Origin: Streptococcaceae bacterium
GTDB taxonomy: Bacteria; Bacillota; Bacilli; Lactobacillales; Streptococcaceae
NCBI GenBank assembly: GCA_031285775.1
Contig: JAITVN010000028.1
Span: 1-38,720, forward strand
Length of the DNA: 38,720 nucleotides
Direction: 5' to 3'
In this document: positions 1 through 9,382 of the stretch, in pieces
Layout of the letters: each line of letters begins with the position of its first letter
Numbering within the stretch: position 1 is the first letter of the stretch
Made by a program: the position numbers and the translations under genes
Notes under the pieces: model-generated
Seen by the model: the letters and a program-made list of their open reading frames with translations, nothing else
Told to the model about the DNA's origin: nothing
Databases searched by the model: none

Positions 1-348
1 GATAAGGCTTATACACGCGCCGATCAGCTTTCAGGCGGGCAGCAGCAGCGTGTGTCATTGGCGCGTGCATTGGCTCAGGATTCAGATATCTTACTTGCCG
101 ACGAGCCTGTTTCTGCGCTTGATCCTGTCACTGCCAAGGAAGTCATGGATGATTTTAAGCGCATCAATGAAGAATTGAACAAAACCGTTTTGATAAACAT
201 TCACCATGTGGAACTCGCGCTCCAATATGCCAGCCGGATTATCGCAATCAAAAAAGGCTGCATCGTCTATGATGGCCCATCAAGCGAAGTCACTCAGGAA
301 ATTCTTGATGAGGTTTATCGCAAGGAAACAGAAGAAGTGGGTAACTAG
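1..348 (+). CDS. phnC: Phosphonate-type ABC transporter ATP-binding protein, 3' part (truncated by window start)
   Basis: Frame is open from base 1 (DKAYTRADQLSGGQQQRVSLARALAQDSDILLADEPVSALDP): ABC signature LSGGQQQRV and Walker B. Followed by two PhnE-like permeases. Confidence 0.85.
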   Translation, partial: DKAYTRADQLSGGQQQRVSLARALAQDSDILLADEPVSALDPVTAKEVMDDFKRINEELNKTVLINIHHVELALQYASRIIAIKKGCIVYDGPSSEVTQEILDEVYRKETEEVGN

Positions 349-349
349 C

Positions 350-1162
350 ATGAAGATATTTTTTCAAGCAAAAACTTACACCTTGTCTGACGGAAAAGTC
401 GTCAGGGAAAAACGCTCTTTGGCCTGGCTTTACTGGCTGATTGTGATTGCGATTATTTATGTCTCCATTCGGCTGACAGATTTTGATTTTGTCGGCTTAG
501 CAACACGCGGTCATTCCTTTTTTGAAATGATTGCGGATATGTTTCCGCCTGATTTGAGCTATTTTTCTCATGTGGCAAAACCCTTGTTTGATACAATCAA
601 AATGAGCTTTTTAGGCTCTATTCTAGGGGCGCTGCTGGCTATTCCTTTTGCTGTGCTGGCGTCACACAATATTGTCAGAAATCGGGTCGTGAATCAAATT
701 GTCCGCATCATATTGACGATTACACGTACTTTTCCAACGCTGGTCATTGCCTTGATTGCCACACATGTCTTCGGTTTAGGTACATTTGCCGGCTTGGTGG
801 CCATCTTTATTTTCACTTTTTCCTTTGTCGGAAAACAAATGTTTGAAAACATTGAAACAGTTGACATGGGGGCTTTTGAAGCAACAGAGGCACTTGGTGT
901 GGGGAGATTTAAAGCCTTTGTGACTTCTATCATTCCCCAGGTCGCGCCTTCCTATCTGTCGACGTCATTGTTCGCCTTTGAAGGAAATGTTCGTTATTCG
1001 ACGATTCTCGGCTACGTTGGCGCAGGCGGTATTGGAACGATTCTGAACGATCGGATGGGTTTCCTTATGTACAAGGATGTCGGTGCGATTTTGCTGTCTA
1101 TTCTTGTGACGGTCATCATCATTGAATTAACCAGCACACTCATTCGTGCGAAATTGGCTTAG
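350..1162 (+). CDS. phnE: Phosphonate-type ABC transporter permease
   Basis: Multi-TM permease with the GxxEAxxALGVGRFKAF..IPQ motif. Start chosen at ATG 350 (MKIFFQAKTY) rather than the ORF-track start inside phnC. Confidence 0.85.
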   Translation: MKIFFQAKTYTLSDGKVVREKRSLAWLYWLIVIAIIYVSIRLTDFDFVGLATRGHSFFEMIADMFPPDLSYFSHVAKPLFDTIKMSFLGSILGALLAIPFAVLASHNIVRNRVVNQIVRIILTITRTFPTLVIALIATHVFGLGTFAGLVAIFIFTFSFVGKQMFENIETVDMGAFEATEALGVGRFKAFVTSIIPQVAPSYLSTSLFAFEGNVRYSTILGYVGAGGIGTILNDRMGFLMYKDVGAILLSILVTVIIIELTSTLIRAKLA

Positions 1163-1175
1163 GAAGGTTGAGAAA

Positions 1176-1994
1176 ATGACGGATACTAAAAAAACTATTC
1201 TTGACTTTTATGAAAGTCGTCCGCGCCGTATGGCGTATATCTGGCTGATTGTGGTGATCATTCTTGGTCTGTGCTGGTGGTCAAGCTCTTCTTTGAGCGG
1301 CATTCACATGACAACTCAAGGTGTGCGCATGGCGCAGTCTGTTCTGGATGGGATCATCCATCCGGATACTAAATTGTTGTTTGAAATGGGCACTCAAGGT
1401 GTCCCTTACCTGCTTCTGCAGACGCTTGCGATTGCGATACTGGGAACAATCGTAGGTGCGATCATTGCGATTCCTCTGGCCTTTTTGTCATCAGTGAATA
1501 TCATGCCGAAACCTATCGCTTACCTGTTTAGACTCTTTATCATGGCAATCCGTACCATTCCTTCTTTCGTCTATGCGCTGTTTTTTGTCGGTGTGGTCGG
1601 AATGTCACCTTCTGCAGGTGTGCTGGCGCTTGGCCTTGAGTCCATCGGCATGATTTCCAAACTCTTTATTGAATCAATTGAGGACTTAGATACAGGCATC
1701 CTGGAATCAATGGATGCGGCGGGATCAACAACTTTTCAGAAAATTCGCTTTGGTGTGCTGCCGCAGTTGATGCCTGACCTATTTTCCAATCTGCTTTATC
1801 GTTTGGATATGAATCTGCGCAATGCGTCAATCCTTGGATTGGTCGGCGCTGGCGGTATTGGTGCGCCGCTGATTTTTGCCATGAACGGGCAGATGTGGCC
1901 GAAAGTCGGTTCCATTCTAATTGCACTCTTTGTGCTGATTGTGCTGGTAGAATTGATTTCTTCACGCATTCGCAAGGTATTAACGGCTGGTTGA
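1176..1994 (+). CDS. phnE: Phosphonate-type ABC transporter permease (second copy)
   Basis: Second PhnE-like permease (MTDTKKTILDFYESRPRR...GILESMDAAGSTTFQKIRFGVLPQ). AGGAAGG upstream of ATG 1176. Confidence 0.85.
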   Translation: MTDTKKTILDFYESRPRRMAYIWLIVVIILGLCWWSSSSLSGIHMTTQGVRMAQSVLDGIIHPDTKLLFEMGTQGVPYLLLQTLAIAILGTIVGAIIAIPLAFLSSVNIMPKPIAYLFRLFIMAIRTIPSFVYALFFVGVVGMSPSAGVLALGLESIGMISKLFIESIEDLDTGILESMDAAGSTTFQKIRFGVLPQLMPDLFSNLLYRLDMNLRNASILGLVGAGGIGAPLIFAMNGQMWPKVGSILIALFVLIVLVELISSRIRKVLTAG

Positions 1995-2071
1995 CCTTCT
2001 TTATTATTAAAAGTCTGATGACAAAATGTGCAATTATGGATTGTCTGTGGTGATTTTGTTATAATATTTAC

Positions 2072-2272
2072 ATGAGTAAAAAAGAGACTGAAATTACTGT
2101 TAAGGACACCCAGGACGGAACAATGCTTCAAGTTGGAAAACGAGTGATCGGCTCTGTTCACGAAGTAGACGGTGATTTTGAGGCGCGTTCCGGCGAGAAA
2201 GTGCTGGCAAGCTTTAAAAATTACGCGGATGCTGAAGAGGAAGTTATTCGTTATTACAATTTATCATTCTGA
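2072..2272 (+). CDS. Small DUF2969-like protein
   Basis: 66 aa, MSKKETEITVKD...SFKNYADAEEEVIRYYNLSF; resembles the DUF2969 family of Lactobacillales. Confidence 0.6.
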   Translation: MSKKETEITVKDTQDGTMLQVGKRVIGSVHEVDGDFEARSGEKVLASFKNYADAEEEVIRYYNLSF

Positions 2273-2281
2273 CAGGTCATT

Positions 2282-2962
2282 ATGCCGAAGTTTATTTGTT
2301 CATTTTTCCCAGAAAGTTTGAGCGATATTGAAAAAGCCGATTTATCGGTCTTTTCTGCTGTTGATATGATTGAGTGGCGCGCAGATGCCATGCCGGCAGA
2401 CGAAATTCTGAGAGCCGCATCGCTATTCTTTGAAAAATTCAAGAATTTTCCAGTTTTGTTTACCCTTCGCACCGTCACTGAGGGCGGGAATTTTGACCAG
2501 CCTGATTTGGTCTATCACTACATTCTGCAGCGAATATTGACTGAGTATACACCGACATTTGTAGATGTTGAAGCGCTTTCAAAGCCTGAAGTCCTTGATA
2601 AACTGCAAGCCTTTATGCCGAAACTTTGGCTTTCTTATCATAATTTTCATCAAATGCCAGATGATCTCGTCTCTATGATGGCTGATTTAGCAGAGAAGAA
2701 ACCTGCGGCTGTAAAGATTGCTGTGGAAGCGCAGCATCACCCGGAAGTCTGGCAACTGCTGTTGACTGCTGAAATATTCCGTGAAAGTTACACAACCCCA
2801 TTGATTGCAATTGCCCTAGGACCTCTGGGGAGAATAAGTCGACTAATAGAGCGTTCGCCCTGGACTTTTGTTTCTTTAGATGGCGAAGCGCCTCGTTATG
2901 GCCAGTTTACTTTAAGTGAAACGAAACAAATGTTGAGGGTTCTGAACGATGAAAAAGAATGA
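2282..2962 (+). CDS. aroD: Type I 3-dehydroquinate dehydratase
   Basis: MIEWRADAM, FTLRTVTEGG, VKIAVEA motifs; followed by aroE. Confidence 0.9.
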   Translation: MPKFICSFFPESLSDIEKADLSVFSAVDMIEWRADAMPADEILRAASLFFEKFKNFPVLFTLRTVTEGGNFDQPDLVYHYILQRILTEYTPTFVDVEALSKPEVLDKLQAFMPKLWLSYHNFHQMPDDLVSMMADLAEKKPAAVKIAVEAQHHPEVWQLLLTAEIFRESYTTPLIAIALGPLGRISRLIERSPWTFVSLDGEAPRYGQFTLSETKQMLRVLNDEKE

Positions 2963-3836
2963 GATTGATGGACAGACGCGGATGGCAGCAGTTATCGGAA
3001 ATCCGATAAAACACAGCCTTTCACCTTTTATTCACAACATGGCTTTTGAAGAATTGAATCTGAATGCGACTTACCTGGCCTGGGAAGTTCTGGAAAGAGA
3101 TATGGTTCAAGTTCTGCACAACATTCGATCGCTGGATATGTTGGGCGTTAATATTTCTATGCCCTACAAGCAGCTGGCCATGTGGTATCCTGGGAAGCTG
3201 TCTGACTCGGCACAGTTGATAGGTGCGATTAATACTATCGTTAATGAGAAGGGCAGTTTGAAGGGCTACAATACCGATGGACTAGGCTTTTTCCGCAATC
3301 TTGATGTCAAGTACGATTTCCAGCCAGCAGACAAGAATCTTTCTGTCATCGGCGGCGGCGGAGCGGCACTTGCGATTATTGTTGAGGCGGCACGCGGTAA
3401 GGCAAATAAGATACAGGTTTTCGCAAGAAGAAGCAGATCCTTTGCGCCGCTCAAGAAAAAACTGGAAACGATTGCTGAGCTGACAAAAAGCGACATTCAG
3501 CTTTTTGACTTGTATCAGCTGGAAAATATGCGGCAATGCCTGAAAGCCTCAGATTTGCTGGTTAATGCCAGTTCTGTCGGAATGGATGGCCTATCATCGC
3601 CAGTTCCAACGACTGGAGCTCTGGTGCTTCCGCAAGGACTGTTGGTGGCAGATGTGATTTATAAATGTCTGCAGACGCCTTTTCTCAAATGGGCCGAAAC
3701 TCAAGGCGCAAAAACAGAAAATGGGCTGGGCATGCTGCTTTATCAGGCTGCTGAGAGCTTTAAACTTTGGACAGGTAAGCGAATGCCTGTTGATCTGATC
3801 GAAAAGAAATTAAAACAAAAACTCTATGATGTTTAA
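2949..3836 (+). CDS. aroE: Shikimate dehydrogenase
   Basis: AVIGNPIKHSLSPFIHN, NVSMPYK-like, GAINTIV, YNTDGLGF, NASSVGM motifs. Overlaps the aroD 3' end. Confidence 0.93.
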   Translation: MKKNEIDGQTRMAAVIGNPIKHSLSPFIHNMAFEELNLNATYLAWEVLERDMVQVLHNIRSLDMLGVNISMPYKQLAMWYPGKLSDSAQLIGAINTIVNEKGSLKGYNTDGLGFFRNLDVKYDFQPADKNLSVIGGGGAALAIIVEAARGKANKIQVFARRSRSFAPLKKKLETIAELTKSDIQLFDLYQLENMRQCLKASDLLVNASSVGMDGLSSPVPTTGALVLPQGLLVADVIYKCLQTPFLKWAETQGAKTENGLGMLLYQAAESFKLWTGKRMPVDLIEKKLKQKLYDV

Positions 3837-4506
3837 AGAACACAAAATTCAGCTCATCCACGGGCTTTTCATTATCTATAGCCTGTTTGCCTTGGGCTGC
3901 TTTTTCATTTTTAATCAGGGTGATTTGTTCAATTTGTCCAAATATGAATACATTCCGCTACTGATGATTTGGAACATCTTTCTGGCCTTCATCGCTTTTG
4001 ATGCTGTTCAGCTTCATCTCTGGAGCGGTCATTGGGTGATCAAATGTCTGTCTGCTGTCATTGCCTTTCTGTTTTATCCTAACAGTTATTACATGGTGAC
4101 GGATGCCAAACACATTGGCGACTGGTTTCCAAATCCTGCCTTGATGGACTTTGCGCAGATAGATTCGCAAAAGTTATGCTATTTTATTTTACTGATGGCA
4201 GGTGTCTTCTTCGGTGTTTTTCTGGGGTTTGAGACAATTATGCCGATTTTGCGCAGGTACTTTGTTTCTTATCTTTCAAAATCTGCCTTCGTTTTGATCA
4301 TGTCTTTTCTAAGCGCGGTCGCTATCTATGCGGGAAGAGTGTCCTCTGAACGCATCAATTCATGGGACGTCTTCTATCGGCCGATATACACCTTGGGCAA
4401 GTTGTTTGCAGTCGTTCAGCCGAGCAATTTCAGCTTCTTAATGCTCTTCACACTCTTTCAGCTGTTCATTATCGGGCTCGGCTTTGCTATAGCATGGAGA
4501 AATTAA
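3826..4506 (+). CDS. DUF1361-like membrane protein
   Basis: Polytopic membrane protein with FYPNSYYMVTD and RVSSERINSWDV segments typical of DUF1361. Overlaps the aroE 3' end. Confidence 0.65.
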   Translation: MMFKEHKIQLIHGLFIIYSLFALGCFFIFNQGDLFNLSKYEYIPLLMIWNIFLAFIAFDAVQLHLWSGHWVIKCLSAVIAFLFYPNSYYMVTDAKHIGDWFPNPALMDFAQIDSQKLCYFILLMAGVFFGVFLGFETIMPILRRYFVSYLSKSAFVLIMSFLSAVAIYAGRVSSERINSWDVFYRPIYTLGKLFAVVQPSNFSFLMLFTLFQLFIIGLGFAIAWRN

Positions 4507-4534
4507 GCGGTGTGATTTATCAAAGGAGAATTAT

Positions 4535-5203
4535 ATGATAGATACAGCTTCAATTTTCGGTTTTTTTGACAAAATAAATGTTTTGTTCAAGACATTTGCG
4601 CAGACACCGTCTACTCACATTTGGATTTATATTGTTTTAGGACTGCTCATCTTTGTTGAGACAGGACTTGTTATTTTTCCATTTCTACCAGGAGATTCTG
4701 TTCTTTTTTTTGTTGGCGGTCTGGCCGCTTTATCCAATGGCAAGTTGAATATTATACTCTTGATTGTCTTAATGGGTCTTATCGCTTTTTTAGCAAATCT
4801 GGTCAACTATGAAATCGGGCGTCGATTCGGCATTGTGATTCCGAAAGTGAAGTGGATCAGCCGAATTTTAAAAGCGGAATATTTAGACGAAGCGCACAAA
4901 TTCTTTGAAAAATATGGTGCTTGGGCAATTTTTCTTGGCCGCTTTATGCCGATAATCCGTACCATTGTACCTTTTGTAGCAGGTACAGGAAAAATGCCGC
5001 AGAAGAAGTTTATCCTATTTAATCTCTTAGGCGGCTTCTCATGGGTCATTGTTGCTCTGGGCGCCGGCTTTGCCTTTGGGACAAATGCTTGGGTGCAAGG
5101 ACATTTTGAAATCATCATGATTGCGATTGTTGTGATTTCTCTTCTTCCTGCGCTGATTGGCGGTTTCTCAGGCTATATGAAAAACAAGAGGGCGCGCGCA
5201 TGA
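4535..5203 (+). CDS. DedA family membrane protein
   Basis: [36 protein letters not shown] motifs of DedA/SNARE-associated proteins. Confidence 0.88.
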   Translation: MIDTASIFGFFDKINVLFKTFAQTPSTHIWIYIVLGLLIFVETGLVIFPFLPGDSVLFFVGGLAALSNGKLNIILLIVLMGLIAFLANLVNYEIGRRFGIVIPKVKWISRILKAEYLDEAHKFFEKYGAWAIFLGRFMPIIRTIVPFVAGTGKMPQKKFILFNLLGGFSWVIVALGAGFAFGTNAWVQGHFEIIMIAIVVISLLPALIGGFSGYMKNKRARA

Positions 5204-6267
5204 AATTGAGAGTAGATTTAGCAGGAAAGTCACATTCTTATGATGTGCTGATTGAGCGCGGATTGCTTGGATCTGTGGGAAAATGGGTCTCTAGCCTTTG
5301 GGCAGCTCAGAAAATTGCTGTAATTTCGGATGACTTAACCGCCTCTTTTTATGCTGAAAAAGTCATGTCGAATTTAGACAAAGCGGGATTTGATGCCTCG
5401 CTTTTTATCTTTCCTTCTGGAGAAACTTCCAAATCCATAGCAACTGCTGAGGCGGCTTGGAACTTTTGTGCTGCGCAGGCTTTGACCCGCTCAGACGGAA
5501 TCATTGGACTGGGCGGCGGCGTTGTTGGTGATCTGGCAGGATTTGTAGCCTCAACTTATCTGCGGGGGATTCATTTCCTGCAGATTGCAACATCATTAAC
5601 GGCTCAAGTAGACAGCTCAATCGGCGGAAAAACTGGACTGAATGCTGCAGCGGCTAAAAATATGATCGGCAGCTTTGCTCAGCCTGATGGCGTTCTGATA
5701 GATCCTGATGTATTAGCAACACTGGATGAGAGGTGTTTGCGCGAAGGCATGGGCGAGGTAATCAAGTGTGCCCTGATTGCGGACGCTGAGCTTTGGGATA
5801 AATTGGACAAGATGTCAGGAAACGATATTCTTGACAATGCAGACGATCTGATTGCTTATGCTGTGAACGTGAAGCGCAAACTTGTCATGGAAGATGAATT
5901 TGATAATGGTTCGCGTTTGCTGCTGAATTTTGGACATACGATCGGCCATGCACTTGAGGCAACTGCAGGTTTTGGTGAACTCATGCACGGCGAGGCTGTC
6001 AGTATCGGCATGGTTCAAATGACGCGAGCAGCAGAAAATAAAGGTCTCGTAAAAAAAGGCTTGACGGATAAAATTTCTGACATGCTGCATAAATTTGGAC
6101 TCCCTGTCTCATATGAACCATGGGAACCTGGAAAAATTTACCAGAGCCTGATGCATGATAAAAAGCTGCGCGGGAAAACGATTCAGACAATTCTCGTGAC
6201 AGAAATCGGAAAAGCTGAAATACATCCGATTGAGCTGAATGAAATGATGGATTACTTGAAAAAATAA
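5200..6267 (+). CDS. aroB: 3-dehydroquinate synthase
   Basis: [43 protein letters not shown] motifs. Confidence 0.95.
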   Translation: MKLRVDLAGKSHSYDVLIERGLLGSVGKWVSSLWAAQKIAVISDDLTASFYAEKVMSNLDKAGFDASLFIFPSGETSKSIATAEAAWNFCAAQALTRSDGIIGLGGGVVGDLAGFVASTYLRGIHFLQIATSLTAQVDSSIGGKTGLNAAAAKNMIGSFAQPDGVLIDPDVLATLDERCLREGMGEVIKCALIADAELWDKLDKMSGNDILDNADDLIAYAVNVKRKLVMEDEFDNGSRLLLNFGHTIGHALEATAGFGELMHGEAVSIGMVQMTRAAENKGLVKKGLTDKISDMLHKFGLPVSYEPWEPGKIYQSLMHDKKLRGKTIQTILVTEIGKAEIHPIELNEMMDYLKK

Positions 6268-6295
6268 TCTTAATGGAAACCATGAGTGTGATAAG

Positions 6296-7231
6296 ATGTT
6301 GATATACATAGGATTAGCCTTGATTGCCGGCTTTGCCTTATCCAATCAGGGCCCGATAAATTCCAGTCTGAAATATAGGATTAATTCAGCACTTTGGTCT
6401 GCTGTGACGTCACAAACTGTTGGCGTGCTGTTGCTGGCGATTTTCACCTTGTCAATGAGCTTGGGACTTTTTATGCCCCTCTCATTTGTCATGACACATC
6501 CTTGGTGGATTTGGATCGGCTGTTTCATTGGTCCTATTTACATGACCTTTAATATTTACCTCTTTCAGAAGCTGGGTTCGGTTCAGGCTGTGATTCTACC
6601 GATTCTTGGACAAGTTATTATGGGTGTCCTGATTGATAGTTTTGGATGGTTTGATCAAGCGAAGCTCCCGATTTCTGGAATACGAATGATTGGGATTCTC
6701 GTGAGTGTGCTGGGGATTCTGATCGTGGTGGTGCTGCCCAATCACCAGAAAAATGCGACAAAGACCGCAAGCACTCATCCTGCTAAAATTCTGCTGTTTT
6801 GGCGGATATTAGGAATTTTCACAGGTATACTCATCGCTACCCAGCAGGCAGTAAATAGTCATTTGGGAATGCTTGTCGGAAGTTCAGTGAAAGCTGGCTT
6901 TTTGTCATTTTTCTTGGGTTTGCTGCTGATCTTCTGTGTCTGTCTCGCAATTGAAAGGAAATTTCCAAAAAAATCGAGCTTTCGGCAAGTTAAGCCATGG
7001 AATTTCTTAGGCGGCCTTTGCGGCGCTGTTTTTGTGGTTGCCGTCATCATTGCAGTTCCTAAAATCGGGACTGGACTGAATATTCTACTGACTCTGGTGG
7101 GACAGATGATCGGCTCGTTACTGATTCAGCAGTTCGGCTGGTGGAAATCCCCTAAAGAAAAAGTAAATCGCGAACAAATTTTGGGCGTCGTTGTCATGAT
7201 ATTTGGTATAATTTGTATAAAGTTTATGTAA
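6296..7231 (+). CDS. DMT superfamily (YdcZ/DUF606-like) transporter
   Basis: Ten-TM protein with two homologous halves (NQGPINSSL.., QQAVNSHLG..GSSVKAGFLSF). Confidence 0.75.
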   Translation: MLIYIGLALIAGFALSNQGPINSSLKYRINSALWSAVTSQTVGVLLLAIFTLSMSLGLFMPLSFVMTHPWWIWIGCFIGPIYMTFNIYLFQKLGSVQAVILPILGQVIMGVLIDSFGWFDQAKLPISGIRMIGILVSVLGILIVVVLPNHQKNATKTASTHPAKILLFWRILGIFTGILIATQQAVNSHLGMLVGSSVKAGFLSFFLGLLLIFCVCLAIERKFPKKSSFRQVKPWNFLGGLCGAVFVVAVIIAVPKIGTGLNILLTLVGQMIGSLLIQQFGWWKSPKEKVNREQILGVVVMIFGIICIKFM

Positions 7232-7254
7232 AACAATGTCTTGTGGGAGGGCGC

Positions 7255-8181
7255 ATGGATTATATTTCTTGGATTCGTTCCAAAGTCGGTCATGACAAAG
7301 TCTTTATGAATTTTGCTGTTGCCATGATTCGCAATGGCAAAGGTGAAGTGCTGATGCAGCAGCGTGGGGATTCAGGTCTCTGGGGATTTCCTGGCGGCTG
7401 TATTGAGCTGGGTGAGACTTTTGAGGAGGCGCTGCGTCGCGAAGTCTACGAGGAGACAAGGATTCGTGAGCTTGAAATCATTCATCAGCTGGGCAGCTAC
7501 AATCGTCCCGAATTTGTCTATCCGAATGGTGATGTGGCGCAGTGTATCGATGTGGTTTATATCTGTGACTTGCATGAGACAGTGGATTTGAGCTACCGTG
7601 ACTCGGAAACGATGGATCTGCGTTGGGTGGATTTGTCACATCTGGATGTAGCACTTTTTAATCCAGATTTTGACCGCACAATAAAAGATTATTTGGACTG
7701 GACAGGTCCGAAGAGCCAGGAAGATTATATCGGCTGGATCCGAAGTAAGGTGGGACATGACAAGATTATGCTGCCCAGTGTGGTGGCGCTGATTCGCAAT
7801 GACAAAGGTGAAGTTCTCATGCAGAAGCGAGGAGACTCTGGCCTATGGGGGCTTATCAGCGGATGTATGGAGATGGGAGAAAGTTTTGAGACGGCCTTGC
7901 GCCGTGAGATCTTTGAAGAGACTGGGGCACAAAATGTACGGATTGTCCAGCAACTGGGGATTTACAACTGGTACGATTCTCCGCAGCATTTTCCGAATGG
8001 CGATGTGGCGCAGTTCATCGACACTTGCTACGTATGCGAGTTGACCGAAGCAATCGACTTGTCCTATCGGGATGAAGCTGGGGAAACTTTAGAGTTGCGC
8101 TGGGTTGGTTTATCAACATTAGAACTGCCTTTGTTCAATAAAAATTTAACAAAAGTGATAGAGGATTATCTGGAATTATGA
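7255..8181 (+). CDS. Tandem-Nudix protein (two fused Nudix hydrolase domains)
   Basis: Two full Nudix domains, each starting DYI(S/G)WIRSKVGHDK. Nudix boxes GCIELGETFEEALRREVYEETRI and GCMEMGESFETALRREIFEETGA. GGAGG upstream of ATG 7255. Confidence 0.9.
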   Translation: MDYISWIRSKVGHDKVFMNFAVAMIRNGKGEVLMQQRGDSGLWGFPGGCIELGETFEEALRREVYEETRIRELEIIHQLGSYNRPEFVYPNGDVAQCIDVVYICDLHETVDLSYRDSETMDLRWVDLSHLDVALFNPDFDRTIKDYLDWTGPKSQEDYIGWIRSKVGHDKIMLPSVVALIRNDKGEVLMQKRGDSGLWGLISGCMEMGESFETALRREIFEETGAQNVRIVQQLGIYNWYDSPQHFPNGDVAQFIDTCYVCELTEAIDLSYRDEAGETLELRWVGLSTLELPLFNKNLTKVIEDYLEL

Positions 8182-8594
8182 ATCTATTCCAAAACCTAGA
8201 CGGGACTTTGATCGACAGCTACAATGCTTTTTCAAACTGGTTGGATGGCAGCTTATCTGAAAAATTACCTGACGAAATCATGGCAGTCAATTTTAACTTA
8301 TATGAAAGCTGTGAAAATGAGTACTGCATTGAATTTGTAGGCTGTAGTAGATTTGATGCTCAAGATGATGATTGGGCTTGCGATGAAGTATTTGCGACTA
8401 GAGAACATCCATATTTACTTTCTTCTGTGGCTGATGATGTTAAGTGGGAAGAAGTGCTAGCTCTGGCTGTTTCATTGATAATGAGCTACTTGAGTAAGGG
8501 GAGATTTTCAGGAAAACTAAAAAAATATAAAGCCCTAGCTATTGGCTTTGTTGATGGCGATCTTGAAATACTTTATTCGAATATACATTTTTGA
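8178..8594 (+). CDS. Immunity-protein-like hypothetical protein with an N-terminus resembling a HAD phosphatase
   Basis: ATGA overlap with the Nudix stop. First ~18 aa (MNLFQNLDGTLIDSYNAF) resemble the HAD start at 8614; the remainder (FVGCSRFDAQDDDWACDEVFATRE...GFVDGDLEILYS) looks like polymorphic-toxin immunity-type proteins. Confidence 0.6.
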   Translation: MNLFQNLDGTLIDSYNAFSNWLDGSLSEKLPDEIMAVNFNLYESCENEYCIEFVGCSRFDAQDDDWACDEVFATREHPYLLSSVADDVKWEEVLALAVSLIMSYLSKGRFSGKLKKYKALAIGFVDGDLEILYSNIHF

Positions 8595-8613
8595 TTAAGG
8601 TGGAGATGAACTA

Positions 8614-9207
8614 ATGAATTTTATCTGGGACTTGGACGGGACTTTAATAGACAGTTACGATATTTTTGTCAAGGCGCTGGAGGCGACTTTTCGCGATTAT
8701 GGCTGGGACTTTGACGCGGCGGCAACGCGCCGATATATCCTGAAGTATTCGTCGAATCAGTTCTTGAAAGAGCAGCCTATCCCCTTTGATGAGATTCATG
8801 AAAAGTTTTCAAAATATCAGATCATGTGGAATGGCGAGATTCAGTTGATGGAGGGAGCAGGTGAAGTTCTTGATTGGACAAGGGCGCAAGGTATTCAGAA
8901 CTTTTTGATCACGCACAAAGGTAATAATACTTTTACATTGCTAAATGAGCTGGCAATTGCAGATTACTTTGAAGAGCTGATCACAGGCGCTTCGGGCTTC
9001 GAGCGCAAACCGAATCCTCAGTCCGCGAATTACCTCATCGACAAATACGATTTGGACAGGAAGTCTACTTTCTATTTAGGTGACAGATGCCTAGATATTG
9101 ATTTTGCACACAATGCTGGCATTCGTTCAATCAACTTTTTACCAGCGGAAAATTCTTTGCAAATTCATAAACTTACAGACTTGATAGAGTTTGATTTTTG
9201 GAAATGA
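8614..9207 (+). CDS. HAD superfamily hydrolase (phosphoglycolate phosphatase-like)
   Basis: DLDGTLIDS motif I, ITHKGN, YLGDRCLDIDFAHNAGI motif IV. Confidence 0.88.
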   Translation: MNFIWDLDGTLIDSYDIFVKALEATFRDYGWDFDAAATRRYILKYSSNQFLKEQPIPFDEIHEKFSKYQIMWNGEIQLMEGAGEVLDWTRAQGIQNFLITHKGNNTFTLLNELAIADYFEELITGASGFERKPNPQSANYLIDKYDLDRKSTFYLGDRCLDIDFAHNAGIRSINFLPAENSLQIHKLTDLIEFDFWK

Positions 9208-9212
9208 TGTCC

Positions 9213-9338
9213 GCTCTGACAGCCGCCCCATTTATCTGTAGTGAGTGCTCGCGGAGCTTTTGTTGCGCTACTTCTAGGTTCAATTTTTTCTTCCTGCGGA
9301 AGCCTTCATTTACAGATAAATTGGGCGGCTGGCAGAGC
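9213..9338. repeat. 28-bp inverted repeat (26/28 matches) enclosing ~70 nt with internal hairpins, upstream of aroC
   Basis: gctctgacagccgccccatttatctgta (9213-9240) pairs with tacagataaattgggcggctggcagagc (9311-9338). Loop contains gctc-gcg-gagc and cttcc-tgc-ggaag. Confidence 0.85.
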
Positions 9339-9382
9339 TAGGCGAACTTTGGCTTATTTACTGAGTAATGGAGAATAAAAAT

